This document shows positions 34,404 through 46,072 of a stretch of 64,000 nucleotides of DNA, in pieces. The DNA comes from Sisyra terminalis (taxonomy: Eukaryota; Arthropoda; Insecta; Neuroptera; Sisyridae): NCBI GenBank assembly GCA_958496175.1, contig OY292279.1:2232001-2296000 (forward strand), read 5' to 3'. A model generated the notes under the pieces. The model was not told the origin of the DNA, made no database searches, and was given only the letters and a program-made list of their open reading frames with translations. Position numbers and translations under genes: made by a program. Every line of letters starts with the position of its first letter. Position 1 is the stretch's first letter.

Positions 34404-36407
34404 ACCATGGGTTAACCATCGTTGATTTTCTCGAAAATCGTCTAATAATAAAAAAATTTTTTAAGGGCGCCATTCGAAAGTATATGTCCATCTGTACGTG
34501 CTGTGCAAATTTTTCCCCAAACAAACCACGTTTAAGGGATGAACAGGCAGTTTAAGGGATGAACACTTCCCACTAAGAGGGAGAGACGAATGTGGCTTCT
34601 TCAACAATTGCATGTACCTTCGTTATATAAGGGATGATTTTCGAACCAAAGGCAGTTTCGGGTTCGCAACAATGTCTAGAACAATGATATAAAAATATTT
34701 TTCGATTTCGAAACAAAAAGTTTTTTAGTCAAAAAAAACCATGGGTTAACCATCGTTGATTTTCTCGAAAATCGTCTAATAATAAAAAAAATTTTTAAGG
34801 GTGCCAATCGAAAGTATATGTCCATCTGTACGTGCTGTGCAAATTTTTCCCCAAACAAACCACGTTTAAGGGATGAACAGGCAGTTTAAGGGAAGAACAC
34901 TTCCCACTAAGAGGGAGAGACGAATGTGGCTTCTTCAGCAATTGCATGTACCTTCGTTATATAAGGGATGATTTTCGAACCAAAGGCAGTTTCGGGTTCG
35001 CAACAATGTCTAGAACGATGATATAAAAATATTTTTCGATTTCGAAACAAAAAGTTTTTTAGTCAAAAAAAACCATGGGTTAACCATCGTTGATTTTCTC
35101 GAAAATCGTCTAATAATAAAAAAATTTTTTAAGGGCGCCATTCGAAAGTATATGTCCATCTGTACGTGCTGTGCAAATTTTTCCCCAAACAAACCACGTT
35201 TAAGGGATGAACAGGCAGTTTAAGGGATGAACACTTCCCACTAAGAGGGAGAGACGAATGTGGCTATTTCAACAATTGCATGTACCTTCGTTATATAAGG
35301 GATGATTTTCGAACCAAAGGCAGTTTCGGGGTCGCAACAATGTCTTGAACGATGATATGATAATATTTTTCGATTTCGAAACAAAAAGTTTTTTAGTCAA
35401 AAAAAACCATGGGTTAACCATCGATGATTTTCTCGAAAATCGTCTAATAATAAAAAAAATTTTTAAGGGTGCCATTCGAAAGTATATGTCCATCTGTACG
35501 TGCTGTGCAAATTTTTCCCCAAACAAACCACGTTTAAGGGATGAACAGGCAGTTTAAGGGATGAACACTTCCCACTAAGAGGGAGAGACGAATGTGGCTT
35601 CTTCAACAATTGCATGTACCTTCGTTATATAAGGGATGATTTTCGAACCAAAGGCAGTTTCGGGTTCGCAACAATGTCTAGAACGATGATATAAAAATAT
35701 TTTTCGATTTCGAAACAAAAAGTTTTTTAGTCAAAAAAAACCATGGGTTAACCATCGTTGATTTTCTCGAAAATCGTCTAATAATAAAAAAATTTTTTAA
35801 GGGCGCCATTCGAAAGTATATGTCCATCTGTACGTGCTGTGCAAATTTTTCCCCAAACAAACCACGTTTAAGGGATGAACAGGCAGTTTAAGGGATGAAC
35901 ACTTCCCACTAAGAGGGAGAGACGAATGTGGCTTCTTCAACAATTGCATGTACCTTCGTTATATAAGGGATGATTTTCGAACCAAAGGCAGTTTCGGGTT
36001 CGCAACAATGTCTAGAACAATGATATAAAAATATTTTTCGATTTTGAAACAAAAAGTTTTTTAGTCAAAAAAAACCATGGGTTAACCATCGTTGATTTTC
36101 TCGAAAATCGTCTAATAATAAAAAAAATTTTTAAGGGTGCCAATCGAAAGTATATGTCCATCTGTACGTGCTGTGCAAATTTTTCCCCAAACAAACCACG
36201 TTTAAGGGATGAACAGGCAGTTTAAGGGAAGAACACTTCCCACTAAGAGGGAGAGACGAATGTGGCTTCTTCAGCAATTGCATGTACCTTCGTTATATAA
36301 GGGATGATTTTCGAACCAAAGGCAGTTTCGGGTTCGCAACAATGTCTAGAACGATGATATAAAAATATTTTTCGATTTCGAAACAAAAAGTTTTTTAGTC
36401 AAAAAAA
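34404..36407 (+). repeat. 2004-bp six-monomer higher-order repeat, copy 2 (M104-M109)
   Basis: Every diagnostic variant of copy 1 occurs here at +2004, including GATTTTGAAAC near 36041 and both AAGGGAAGAAC sites. I noticed no difference from copy 3 at the markers. Such identity means very recent tandem amplification, or an assembly that repeated one segment. Confidence 0.92.
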
Positions 36408-38411
36408 ACCATGGGTTAACCATCGTTGATTTTCTCGAAAATCGTCTAATAATAAAAAAATTTTTTAAGGGCGCCATTCGAAAGTATATGTCCATCTGTA
36501 CGTGCTGTGCAAATTTTTCCCCAAACAAACCACGTTTAAGGGATGAACAGGCAGTTTAAGGGATGAACACTTCCCACTAAGAGGGAGAGACGAATGTGGC
36601 TTCTTCAACAATTGCATGTACCTTCGTTATATAAGGGATGATTTTCGAACCAAAGGCAGTTTCGGGTTCGCAACAATGTCTAGAACAATGATATAAAAAT
36701 ATTTTTCGATTTCGAAACAAAAAGTTTTTTAGTCAAAAAAAACCATGGGTTAACCATCGTTGATTTTCTCGAAAATCGTCTAATAATAAAAAAAATTTTT
36801 AAGGGTGCCAATCGAAAGTATATGTCCATCTGTACGTGCTGTGCAAATTTTTCCCCAAACAAACCACGTTTAAGGGATGAACAGGCAGTTTAAGGGAAGA
36901 ACACTTCCCACTAAGAGGGAGAGACGAATGTGGCTTCTTCAGCAATTGCATGTACCTTCGTTATATAAGGGATGATTTTCGAACCAAAGGCAGTTTCGGG
37001 TTCGCAACAATGTCTAGAACGATGATATAAAAATATTTTTCGATTTCGAAACAAAAAGTTTTTTAGTCAAAAAAAACCATGGGTTAACCATCGTTGATTT
37101 TCTCGAAAATCGTCTAATAATAAAAAAATTTTTTAAGGGCGCCATTCGAAAGTATATGTCCATCTGTACGTGCTGTGCAAATTTTTCCCCAAACAAACCA
37201 CGTTTAAGGGATGAACAGGCAGTTTAAGGGATGAACACTTCCCACTAAGAGGGAGAGACGAATGTGGCTATTTCAACAATTGCATGTACCTTCGTTATAT
37301 AAGGGATGATTTTCGAACCAAAGGCAGTTTCGGGGTCGCAACAATGTCTTGAACGATGATATGATAATATTTTTCGATTTCGAAACAAAAAGTTTTTTAG
37401 TCAAAAAAAACCATGGGTTAACCATCGATGATTTTCTCGAAAATCGTCTAATAATAAAAAAAATTTTTAAGGGTGCCATTCGAAAGTATATGTCCATCTG
37501 TACGTGCTGTGCAAATTTTTCCCCAAACAAACCACGTTTAAGGGATGAACAGGCAGTTTAAGGGATGAACACTTCCCACTAAGAGGGAGAGACGAATGTG
37601 GCTTCTTCAACAATTGCATGTACCTTCGTTATATAAGGGATGATTTTCGAACCAAAGGCAGTTTCGGGTTCGCAACAATGTCTAGAACGATGATATAAAA
37701 ATATTTTTCGATTTCGAAACAAAAAGTTTTTTAGTCAAAAAAAACCATGGGTTAACCATCGTTGATTTTCTCGAAAATCGTCTAATAATAAAAAAATTTT
37801 TTAAGGGCGCCATTCGAAAGTATATGTCCATCTGTACGTGCTGTGCAAATTTTTCCCCAAACAAACCACGTTTAAGGGATGAACAGGCAGTTTAAGGGAT
37901 GAACACTTCCCACTAAGAGGGAGAGACGAATGTGGCTTCTTCAACAATTGCATGTACCTTCGTTATATAAGGGATGATTTTCGAACCAAAGGCAGTTTCG
38001 GGTTCGCAACAATGTCTAGAACAATGATATAAAAATATTTTTCGATTTTGAAACAAAAAGTTTTTTAGTCAAAAAAAACCATGGGTTAACCATCGTTGAT
38101 TTTCTCGAAAATCGTCTAATAATAAAAAAAATTTTTAAGGGTGCCAATCGAAAGTATATGTCCATCTGTACGTGCTGTGCAAATTTTTCCCCAAACAAAC
38201 CACGTTTAAGGGATGAACAGGCAGTTTAAGGGAAGAACACTTCCCACTAAGAGGGAGAGACGAATGTGGCTTCTTCAGCAATTGCATGTACCTTCGTTAT
38301 ATAAGGGATGATTTTCGAACCAAAGGCAGTTTCGGGTTCGCAACAATGTCTAGAACGATGATATAAAAATATTTTTCGATTTCGAAACAAAAAGTTTTTT
38401 AGTCAAAAAAA
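36408..38411 (+). repeat. 2004-bp six-monomer higher-order repeat, copy 3 (M110-M115)
   Basis: Third copy, with GATTTTGAAAC near 38045. The next monomers, M116 (c) and M117 (recombinant module but preceded by GTCTAGAACAATG), resemble positions 1 and 4 of the unit, so the repeat breaks off by loss of an internal b-c pair. Confidence 0.92.
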
Positions 38412-41400
38412 ACCATGGGTTAACCATCGTTGATTTTCTCGAAAATCGTCTAATAATAAAAAAATTTTTTAAGGGCGCCATTCGAAAGTATATGTCCATC
38501 TGTACGTGCTGTGCAAATTTTTCCCCAAACAAACCACGTTTAAGGGATGAACAGGCAGTTTAAGGGATGAACACTTCCCACTAAGAGGGAGAGACGAATG
38601 TGGCTATTTCAACAATTGCATGTACCTTCGTTATATAAGGGATGATTTTCGAACCAAAGGCAGTTTCGGGTTCGCAACAATGTCTAGAACAATGATATAA
38701 AAATATTTTTCGATTTCGAAACAAAAAGTTTTTTAGTCAAAAAAAACCATGGGTTAACCATCGATGATTTTCTCGAAAATCGTCTAATAATAAAAAAAAT
38801 TTTTAAGGGTGCCATTCGAAAGTATATGTCCATCTGTACGTGCTGTGCAAATTTTTCCCCAAACAAACCACGTTTAAGGGATGAACAGGCAGTTTAAGTG
38901 ATGAACACTTCCCACTAAGAGGGAGAGACGAATGTGGCTTCTTCAACAATTGCATGTACCTTCGTTATATAAGGGATGATTTTCGAACCAAAGGCAGTTT
39001 CGGGTTCGCAACAATGTCTAGAACGATGATATAAAAATATTTTTCGATTTCGAAACAAAAAGTTTTTTAGTCAAAAAAAACCATGGGTTAACCATCGTTG
39101 ATTTTCTCGAAAATCGTCTAATAATAAAAAAATTTTTTAAGGGCGCCATTCGAAAGTATATGTCCATCTGTACGTGCTGTGCAAATTTTTCCCCAAACAA
39201 ACCACGTTTAAGGGATGAACAGGCAGTTTAAGGGATGAACACTTCCCACTAAGAGGGAGAGACGAATGTGGCTATTTCAACAATTGCATGTACCTTCGTT
39301 ATATAAGGGATGATTTTCGAACCAAAGGCAGTTTCGGGGTCGCAACAATGTCTTGAACGATGATATGATAATATTTTTCGATTTCGAAACAAAAAGTTTT
39401 TTAGTCAAAAAAAACCATGGGTTAACCATCGATGATTTTCTCGAAAATCGTCTAATAGAAAAAAATTTTTTTAAGGGTGCCAATCGAAAGTATAAGTCCA
39501 TCTGTACGTGCTGTGCAAATTTTTCCCCAAAAAAACCACGTTTAAGGGATGAACAGGCAGTTTAAGGGATGAACACTTCCCACTAAGAGGGAGAGACGAA
39601 TGTGGCTTCTTCAACAATTGCATGTACCTTCGTTATATAAGGGATGATTTTCGAACCAAAGGCAGTTTCGGGGTCGCAACAATGTCTAGAACAATGATAT
39701 AAAAATATTTTTCGATTTCGAAACAAAAAGTTTTTTAGTCAAAAAAAACCATGGGTTAACCATCGTTGATTTTCTCGAAAATCGTCTAATAATAAAAAAA
39801 ATTTTTAAGGGTGCCATTCGAAAGTATATGTCCATCTGTACGTGCTGTGCAAATTTTTCCCCAAACAAACCACGTTTAAGGGATGAACAGGCAGTTTAAG
39901 GGATGAACACTTCCCACTAAGAGGGAGAGACGAATGTGGCTTCTTCAACAATTGCATGTACCTTCGTTATATAAGGGATGATTTTCGAACCAAAGGCAGT
40001 TTCGGGTTCGCAACAATGTCTAGAACGATGATATAAAAATATTTTTCGATTTCGAAACAAAAAGTTTTTTAGTCAAAAAAAACCATGGGTTAACCATCGA
40101 TGATTTTCTCGAAAATCGTCTAATAGAAAAAAATTTTTTTAAGGGTGCCAATCGAAAGTATAAGTCCATCTGTACGTGCTGTGCAAATTTTTCCCCAAAC
40201 AAACCACGTTTAAGGGATGAACAGGCAGTTTAAGGGATGAACACTTCCCACTAAGAGGGAGAGACGAATGTGGCTTCTTCAACAATTGCATGTACCTTCG
40301 TTATATAAGGGATGATTTTCGAACCAAAGGCAGTTTCGGGGTCGCAACAATGTCTAGAACAATGATATAAAAATATTTTTCGATTTCGAAACAAAAAGTT
40401 TTTTAGTCAAAAAAAACCATGGGTTAACCATCGTTGATTTTCTCGAAAATCGTCTAATAATAAAAAAAATTTTTAAGGGTGCCATTCGAAAGTATATGTC
40501 CATCTGTACGTGCTGTGCAAATTTTTCCCCAAACAAACCACGTTTAAGGGATGAACAGGCAGTTTAAGGGATGAACACTTCCCACTAAGAGGGAGAGACG
40601 AATGTGGCTTCTTCAACAATTGCATGTACCTTCGTTATATAAGGGATGATTTTCGAACCAAAGGCAGTTTCGGGTTCGCAACAATGTCTAGAACGATGAT
40701 ATAAAAATATTTTTCGATTTCGAAACAAAAAGTTTTTTAGTCAAAAAAAACCATGGGTTAACCATCGTTGATTTTCTCGAAAATCGTCTAATAATAAAAA
40801 AATTTTTTAAGGGCGCCATTCGAAAGTATATGTCCATCTGTACGTGCTGTGCAAATTTTTCCCCAAACAAACCACGTTTAAGGGATGAACAGGCAGTTTA
40901 AGGGATGAACACTTCCCACTAAGAGGGAGAGACGAATGTGGCTATTTCAACAATTGCATGTACCTTCGTTATATAAGGGATGATTTTCGAACCAAAGGCA
41001 GTTTCGGGGTCGCAACAATGTCTTGAACGATGATATGATAATATTTTTCGATTTCGAAACAAAAAGTTTTTTAGTCAAATAAAACCATGGGTTAACCATC
41101 GTTGATTTTCTCGAAAATCGTCTAATAATAAAAAAATTTTTTAAGGGCGCCATTCGAAAGTATATGTCCATCTGTACGTGCTGTGCAAATTTTTCCCCAA
41201 ACAAACCACGTTTAAGGGATGAACAGGCAGTTTAAGGGATGAACACTTCCCACTAAGAGGGAGAGACGAATGTGGCTTCTTCAACAATTGCATGTACCTT
41301 CGTTATATAAGGGATGATTTTCGAACCAAAGGCAGTTTCGGGGTCGCAACAATGTCTAGAACAATGATATAAAAATATTTTTCGATTTCGAAACAAAAAG

Positions 41401-41417
41401 TTTTTTAGTCAAAAAAA
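38412..41417 (+). repeat. M116-M124: c, recombinant, then c, d and e monomers
   Basis: The order is c, recombinant, c, d, e, d, e, c, c. GGCTATTTCAACAATT and TTTCGGGGTCGC, the markers of the 2004-bp repeat, recur in the c monomers here, so this stretch derives from the same source. M117 has TTTAAGTGATG near 38895. M118-M119 has CCAAAAAAACC near 39529 in place of CCAAACAAACC. M123-M124 has CAAATAAAACCATGG, shared with the monomers at 42086, 46741 and 63748. Confidence 0.75.
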
Positions 41418-42358
41418 ACCATGGGTTAACCATCGTTGATTTCCTCGAAAATCGTCTAATAATAAAAAAAATTTTTAAGGGTGCCATTCGAAAGTATATG
41501 TCCATCTGTACGTGCTGTGCAAATTTTTCCCCAAACAAACCACGTTTAAGGGATGAACAGGCAGTTTAAGGGATGAACACTTCCCACTAAGAGGGAGAGA
41601 CGAATGTGGCTTCTTCAGCAATTGCATGTACCTTCGTTATATAAGGGATGATTTTCGAACCAAAGGCAGTTTCGGGTTCGCAACAATGTCTAGAACAATG
41701 ATATAAAAATATTTTTCGATTTCGAAACAAAAAGTTTTTTAGTCAAAAAAAACCATGGGTTAACCATCGTTGATTTTCTCGAAAATCGTCTAATAATAAA
41801 AAAAATTTTTAAGGGTGCCAATCGAAAGTATATGTCCATCTGTACGTGCTGTGCAAATTTTTCCCCAAACAAACCCCGTTTAAGGGATGAACAGGCAGTT
41901 TAAGGGATGAACACTTCCCACTAAGAGGGAGAGACGAATGTGGCTTCTTCAACAATTGCATGTACCTTCGTTATATAAGGGATGATTTTCGAACCATAGG
42001 CAGTTTCGGGTTCGCAACAATGTCTAGAACGATGATATAAAAATATTTTTCGATTTCGAAACAAAAAGTTTTTTAGTCAAATAAAACCATGGGTTAACCA
42101 TCGTTGATTTTCTCGAAAATCGTCTAATAATAAAAAAATTTTTTAAGGGCGCCATTCGAAAGTATATGTCCATCTGTACGTGCTGTGCAAATTTTTCCCC
42201 AAACAAACCACGTTTAAGGGATGAACAGGCAGTTTAAGGGATGAACACTTCCCACTAAGAGGGAGAGACGAATGTGGCTATTTCAACAATTGCATGTACC
42301 TTCGTTATATAAGGGATGATTTTCGAACCAAAGGCAGTTTCGGGTTCGCAACAATGTC

Positions 42359-42688
42359 TTGAACGATGATATGATAATATTTTTCGATTTCGAAACAAAA
42401 AGTTTTTTAGTCAAAAAAAACCATGGGTTAACCATCGTTGATTTTCTCGAAAATCGTCAAATAGAAAAAAAATTTTTTAAGGGTGCCAATCGAAAGTATA
42501 AGTCCATCTGTACGTGCTGTGCAAATTTTTCCCCAAACAAACCACGTTTAAGGGATGAACACTTCCCACTAAGAGGGAGAGACGAATGTGACTTCTTCAA
42601 CAATTGCATGTACCTTCGTTATATAAGGGATGATTTTCGAACCAAAGGCAGTTTCGGGTTCGCAACAATGTCTAGAACAATGATATAA
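42359..42688 (+). other. 109-codon fused frame across the 20-bp deletion (not a gene)
   Basis: The longest frame in the window. The 20-bp loss in monomer 42420 removes the TAA that ends the 70-codon frame and shifts into a second open stretch that runs to the TAA of ATGATATAA. It starts at TTG. It exists in one copy only and its full-length duplicate at 47014 has the ordinary 70-codon frame, so it is an accident of the deletion. Confidence 0.75.
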
Positions 42689-42733
42689 AAATATTTTTCG
42701 ATTTCGAAACAAAAAGTTTTTTAGTCAAAAAAA
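42420..42733 (+). repeat. M128: 314-bp monomer lacking one 20-bp internal repeat unit
   Basis: CGTTTAAGGGATGAAC runs directly into ACTTCCCAC near 42546-42570. One unit of the internal 20-bp direct repeat is missing, with a clean junction. The duplicate monomer at 47075 is full length, so the deletion happened after the block duplication or the partner was restored from another monomer. The loss joins two plus-strand reading frames into the longest one in the window, 109 codons at 42359-42688. Confidence 0.95.
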
Positions 42734-43735
42734 ATCATGGGTTAACCATCGTTGATTTTCTCGAAAATCGTCTAATAATAAAAAAAATTTTTAAGGGTGC
42801 CAATCGAAAGTATATGTCCATCTGTACGTGCTGTGCAAATTTTTCCCCAAACAAACCACGTTTAAGGGATGAACAGGCAGTTTAAGGGATGAACACTTCC
42901 CACTAAGAGGGAGAGACGAATGTGGCTTCTTCAGCAATTGCATGTACCTTCGTTATATAAGGGATGATTTTCGAACCAAAGGCAGTTTCGGGTTCGCAAC
43001 AATGTCTAGAACGATGATATAATAATATTTTTCGATTTCGAAACAAAAAGTTTTTTCGTCAAAAAAAACCATGGGTTAACCATCGATGATTTTCTCGAAA
43101 ATCGTCTAATAGAAAAAAATTTTTTTAAGGGTGCCAATCGAAAGTATAAGTCCATCTGTACGTGCTGTGCAAATTTTTCCCCAAACAAACCACGTTTAAG
43201 GGATGAACAGGCAGTTTAAGGGATGAACACTTCCCACTAAGAGGGAGAGACGAATGTGGCTTCTTCAACAATTGCATGTACCTTCGTTATATAAGGGATG
43301 ATTTTCGAACCAAAGGCAGTTTCGGGTTCGCAACAATGTCTAGAACAATGATATAAAAATATTTTTCGATTTCGAAACAAAAAGTTTTTTAGTCAAAAAA
43401 AACCATGGGTTAACCATCGTTGATTTTCTCGAAAATCGTCTAATAATAAAAAAAATTTTTAAGGGTGCCAATCGAAAGTATATGTCCATCTGTACGTGCT
43501 GTGCAAATTTTTCCCCAAACAAACCACGTTTAAGGGATGAACAGGCAGTTTAAGGGATGAACACTTCCCACTAAGAGGGAGAGACGAATGTGACTTCTTC
43601 AACAATTGCATGTACCTTCGTTATATAAGGGATGATTTTCGAACCAAAGGCAGTTTCGGGTTCGCAACAATGTCTAGAACGATGATATAATAATATTTTT
43701 CGATTTCGAAACAAAAAGTTTTTTCGTCAAAAAAA

Positions 43736-46072
43736 ACCATGGGTTAACCATCGTTGATTTTCTCGAAAATCGTCTAATAGAAAAAAATTTTTTTAAGGGT
43801 GCCAATCGAAAGTATAAGTCCATCTGTACGTGCTGTGCAAATTTTTCCCCAAACAAACCACGTTTAAGGGATGAACAGGCAGTTTAAGGGATGAACACTT
43901 CCCACTAAGAGGGAGAGACGAATGTGGCTTCTTCAACAATTGCATGTACCTTCGTTATATAAGGGATGATTTTCGAACCAAAGGCAGTTTCGGGGTCGCA
44001 ACAATGTCTAGAACAATGATATAAAAATATTTTTCGATTTCGAAACAAAAAGTTTTTTAGTCAAAAAAAACCATGGGTTAACCATCGTTGATTTTCTCGA
44101 AAATCGTCTAATAATAAAAAAAAATTTTAAGGGTGCCATTCGAAAGTATATGTCCATCTGTACGTGCTGTGCAAATTTTTCCCCAAACAAACCACGTTTA
44201 AGGGATGAACAGGCAGTTTAAGGGATGAACACTTCCCACTAAGAGGGAGAGACGAATGTGGCTTCTTCAACAATTGCATGTACCTTCGTTATATAAGGGA
44301 TGATTTTCGAACCAAAGGCAGTTTCGGGTTCGCAACAATGTCTAGAACGATGATATAAAAATATTTTTCGATTTCGAAACAAAAAGTTTTTTAGTCAAAA
44401 AAAACCATGGGTTAACCATCGTTGATTTTCTCGAAAATCGTCTAATAATAAAAAAATTTTTTAAGGGCGCCATTCGAAAGTATATGTCCATCTGTACGTG
44501 CTGTGCAAATTTTTCCCCAAACAAACCACGTTTAAGGGATGAACAGGCAGTTTAAGGGATGAACACTTCCCACTAAGAGGGAGAGACGAATGTGGCTATT
44601 TCAACAATTGCATGTACCTTCGTTATATAAGGGATGATTTTCGAACCAAAGGCAGTTTCGGGGTCGCAACAATGTCTTGAACGATGATATGATAATATTT
44701 TTCGATTTCGAAACAAAAAGTTTTTTAGTCAAAAAAAACCATGGGTTAACCATCGATGATTTTCTCGAAAATCGTCTAATAGAAAAAAATTTTTTTAAGG
44801 GTGCCAATCGAAAGTATAAGTCCATCTGTACGTGCTGTGCAAATTTTTCCCCAAACAAACCACGTTTAAGGGATGAACAGGCAGTTTAAGGGATGAACAC
44901 TTCCCACTAAGAGGGAGAGACGAATGTGGCTTCTTCAACAATTGCATGTACCTTCGTTATATAAGGGATGATTTTCGAACCAAAGGCAGTTTCGGGGTCG
45001 CAACAATGTCTAGAACAATGATATAAAAATATTTTTCGATTCGAAACAAAAAGTTTTTTAGTCAAAAAAAACCATGGGTTAACCATCGTTGATTTTCTCG
45101 AAAATCGTCTAATAATAAAAAAAATTTTTAAGGGTGCCATTCGAAAGTATATGTCCATCTGTACGTGCTGTGCAAATTTTTCCCCAAACAAACCACGTTT
45201 AAGGGATGAACAGGCAGTTTAAGGGATGAACACTTCCCACTAAGAGGGAGAGACGAATGTGGCTTCTTCAACAATTGCATGTACCTTCGTTATATAAGGG
45301 ATGATTTTCGAACCAAAGGCAGTTTCGGGTTCGCAACAATGTCTAGAACGATGATATAAAAATATTTTTCGATTTCGAAACAAAAAGTTTTTTAGTCAAA
45401 AAAAACCATGGGTTAACCATCGTTGATTTTCTCGAAAATCGTCTAATAATAAAAAAAATTTTTAAGGGTGCCATTCGAAAGTATATGTCCATCTGTACGT
45501 GCTGTGCAAATTTTTCCCCAAACAAACCACGTTTAAGGGATGAACAGGCAGTTTAAGGGATGAACACTTCCCACTAAGAGGGAGAGACGAATGTGGCTTC
45601 TTCAACAATTGCATGTACCTTCGTTATATAAGGGATGATTTTCGAACCAAAGGCAGTTTCGGGGTCGCAACAATGTCTAGAACAATGATATAAAAATATT
45701 TTTCGATTTCGAAACAAAAAGTTTTTTAGTCAAAAAAAACCATGGGTTAACCATCGTTGATTTCCTCGAAAATCGTCTAATAATAAAAAAAATTTTTAAG
45801 GGTGCCATTCGAAAGTATATGTCCATCTGTACGTGCTGTGCAAATTTTTCCCCAAACAAACCACGTTTAAGGGATGAACAGGCAGTTTAAGGGATGAACA
45901 CTTCCCACTAAGAGGGAGAGACGAATGTGGCTTCTTCAGCAATTGCATGTACCTTCGTTATATAAGGGATGATTTTCGAACCAAAGGCAGTTTCGGGTTC
46001 GCAACAATGTCTAGAACAATGATATAAAAATATTTTTCGATTTCGAAACAAAAAGTTTTTTAGTCAAAAAAA
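43736..46072 (+). repeat. M132-M138: d, e, c, d and three e monomers
   Basis: M133 shows the most extreme A/T junction, A9T4, near 44119-44131. M135 (44738-45070) is 333 bp: GATTCGAAAC near 45039 has lost one T of GATTTCGAAAC. M135-M138 continue the TTTCGGGGTCGC marker family. M138 (45739) and the following M139 (46073) share GATTTCCTCG and CTTCAGCAATT and appear to be a single-monomer tandem duplication. Confidence 0.78.
44738..45070 (+). repeat. M135: 333-bp monomer with a 1-bp deletion in a TTT run
   Basis: One T is missing from GATTTCGAAAC near 45039-45041. This is the only single-copy 1-bp loss in the window; the other seven 1-bp losses are one inherited variant. It lies in a short homopolymer and could be real or a sequencing error. 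It shifts the minus-strand frame and produces a 94-codon frame at 44907-45191 with an unrelated C-terminus. Confidence 0.85.

Larger units (their letters stand above)
41418..43735 (+). repeat. 7-monomer block, copy 1 (M125-M131)
   Basis: The block recurs at 46073. Shared private markers, in order, are GATTTCCTCG, AAACCCCGTTT, CCATAGGCAG, CAAATAAAACCATGG, a recombinant of d-type upstream with an a-type module, and AAATCATGGG. The offset is 4655 bp, which is 14 monomers minus the 20-bp and 1-bp deletions lying between. The fourth monomer here has lost 20 bp; its partner has not. Confidence 0.9.
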
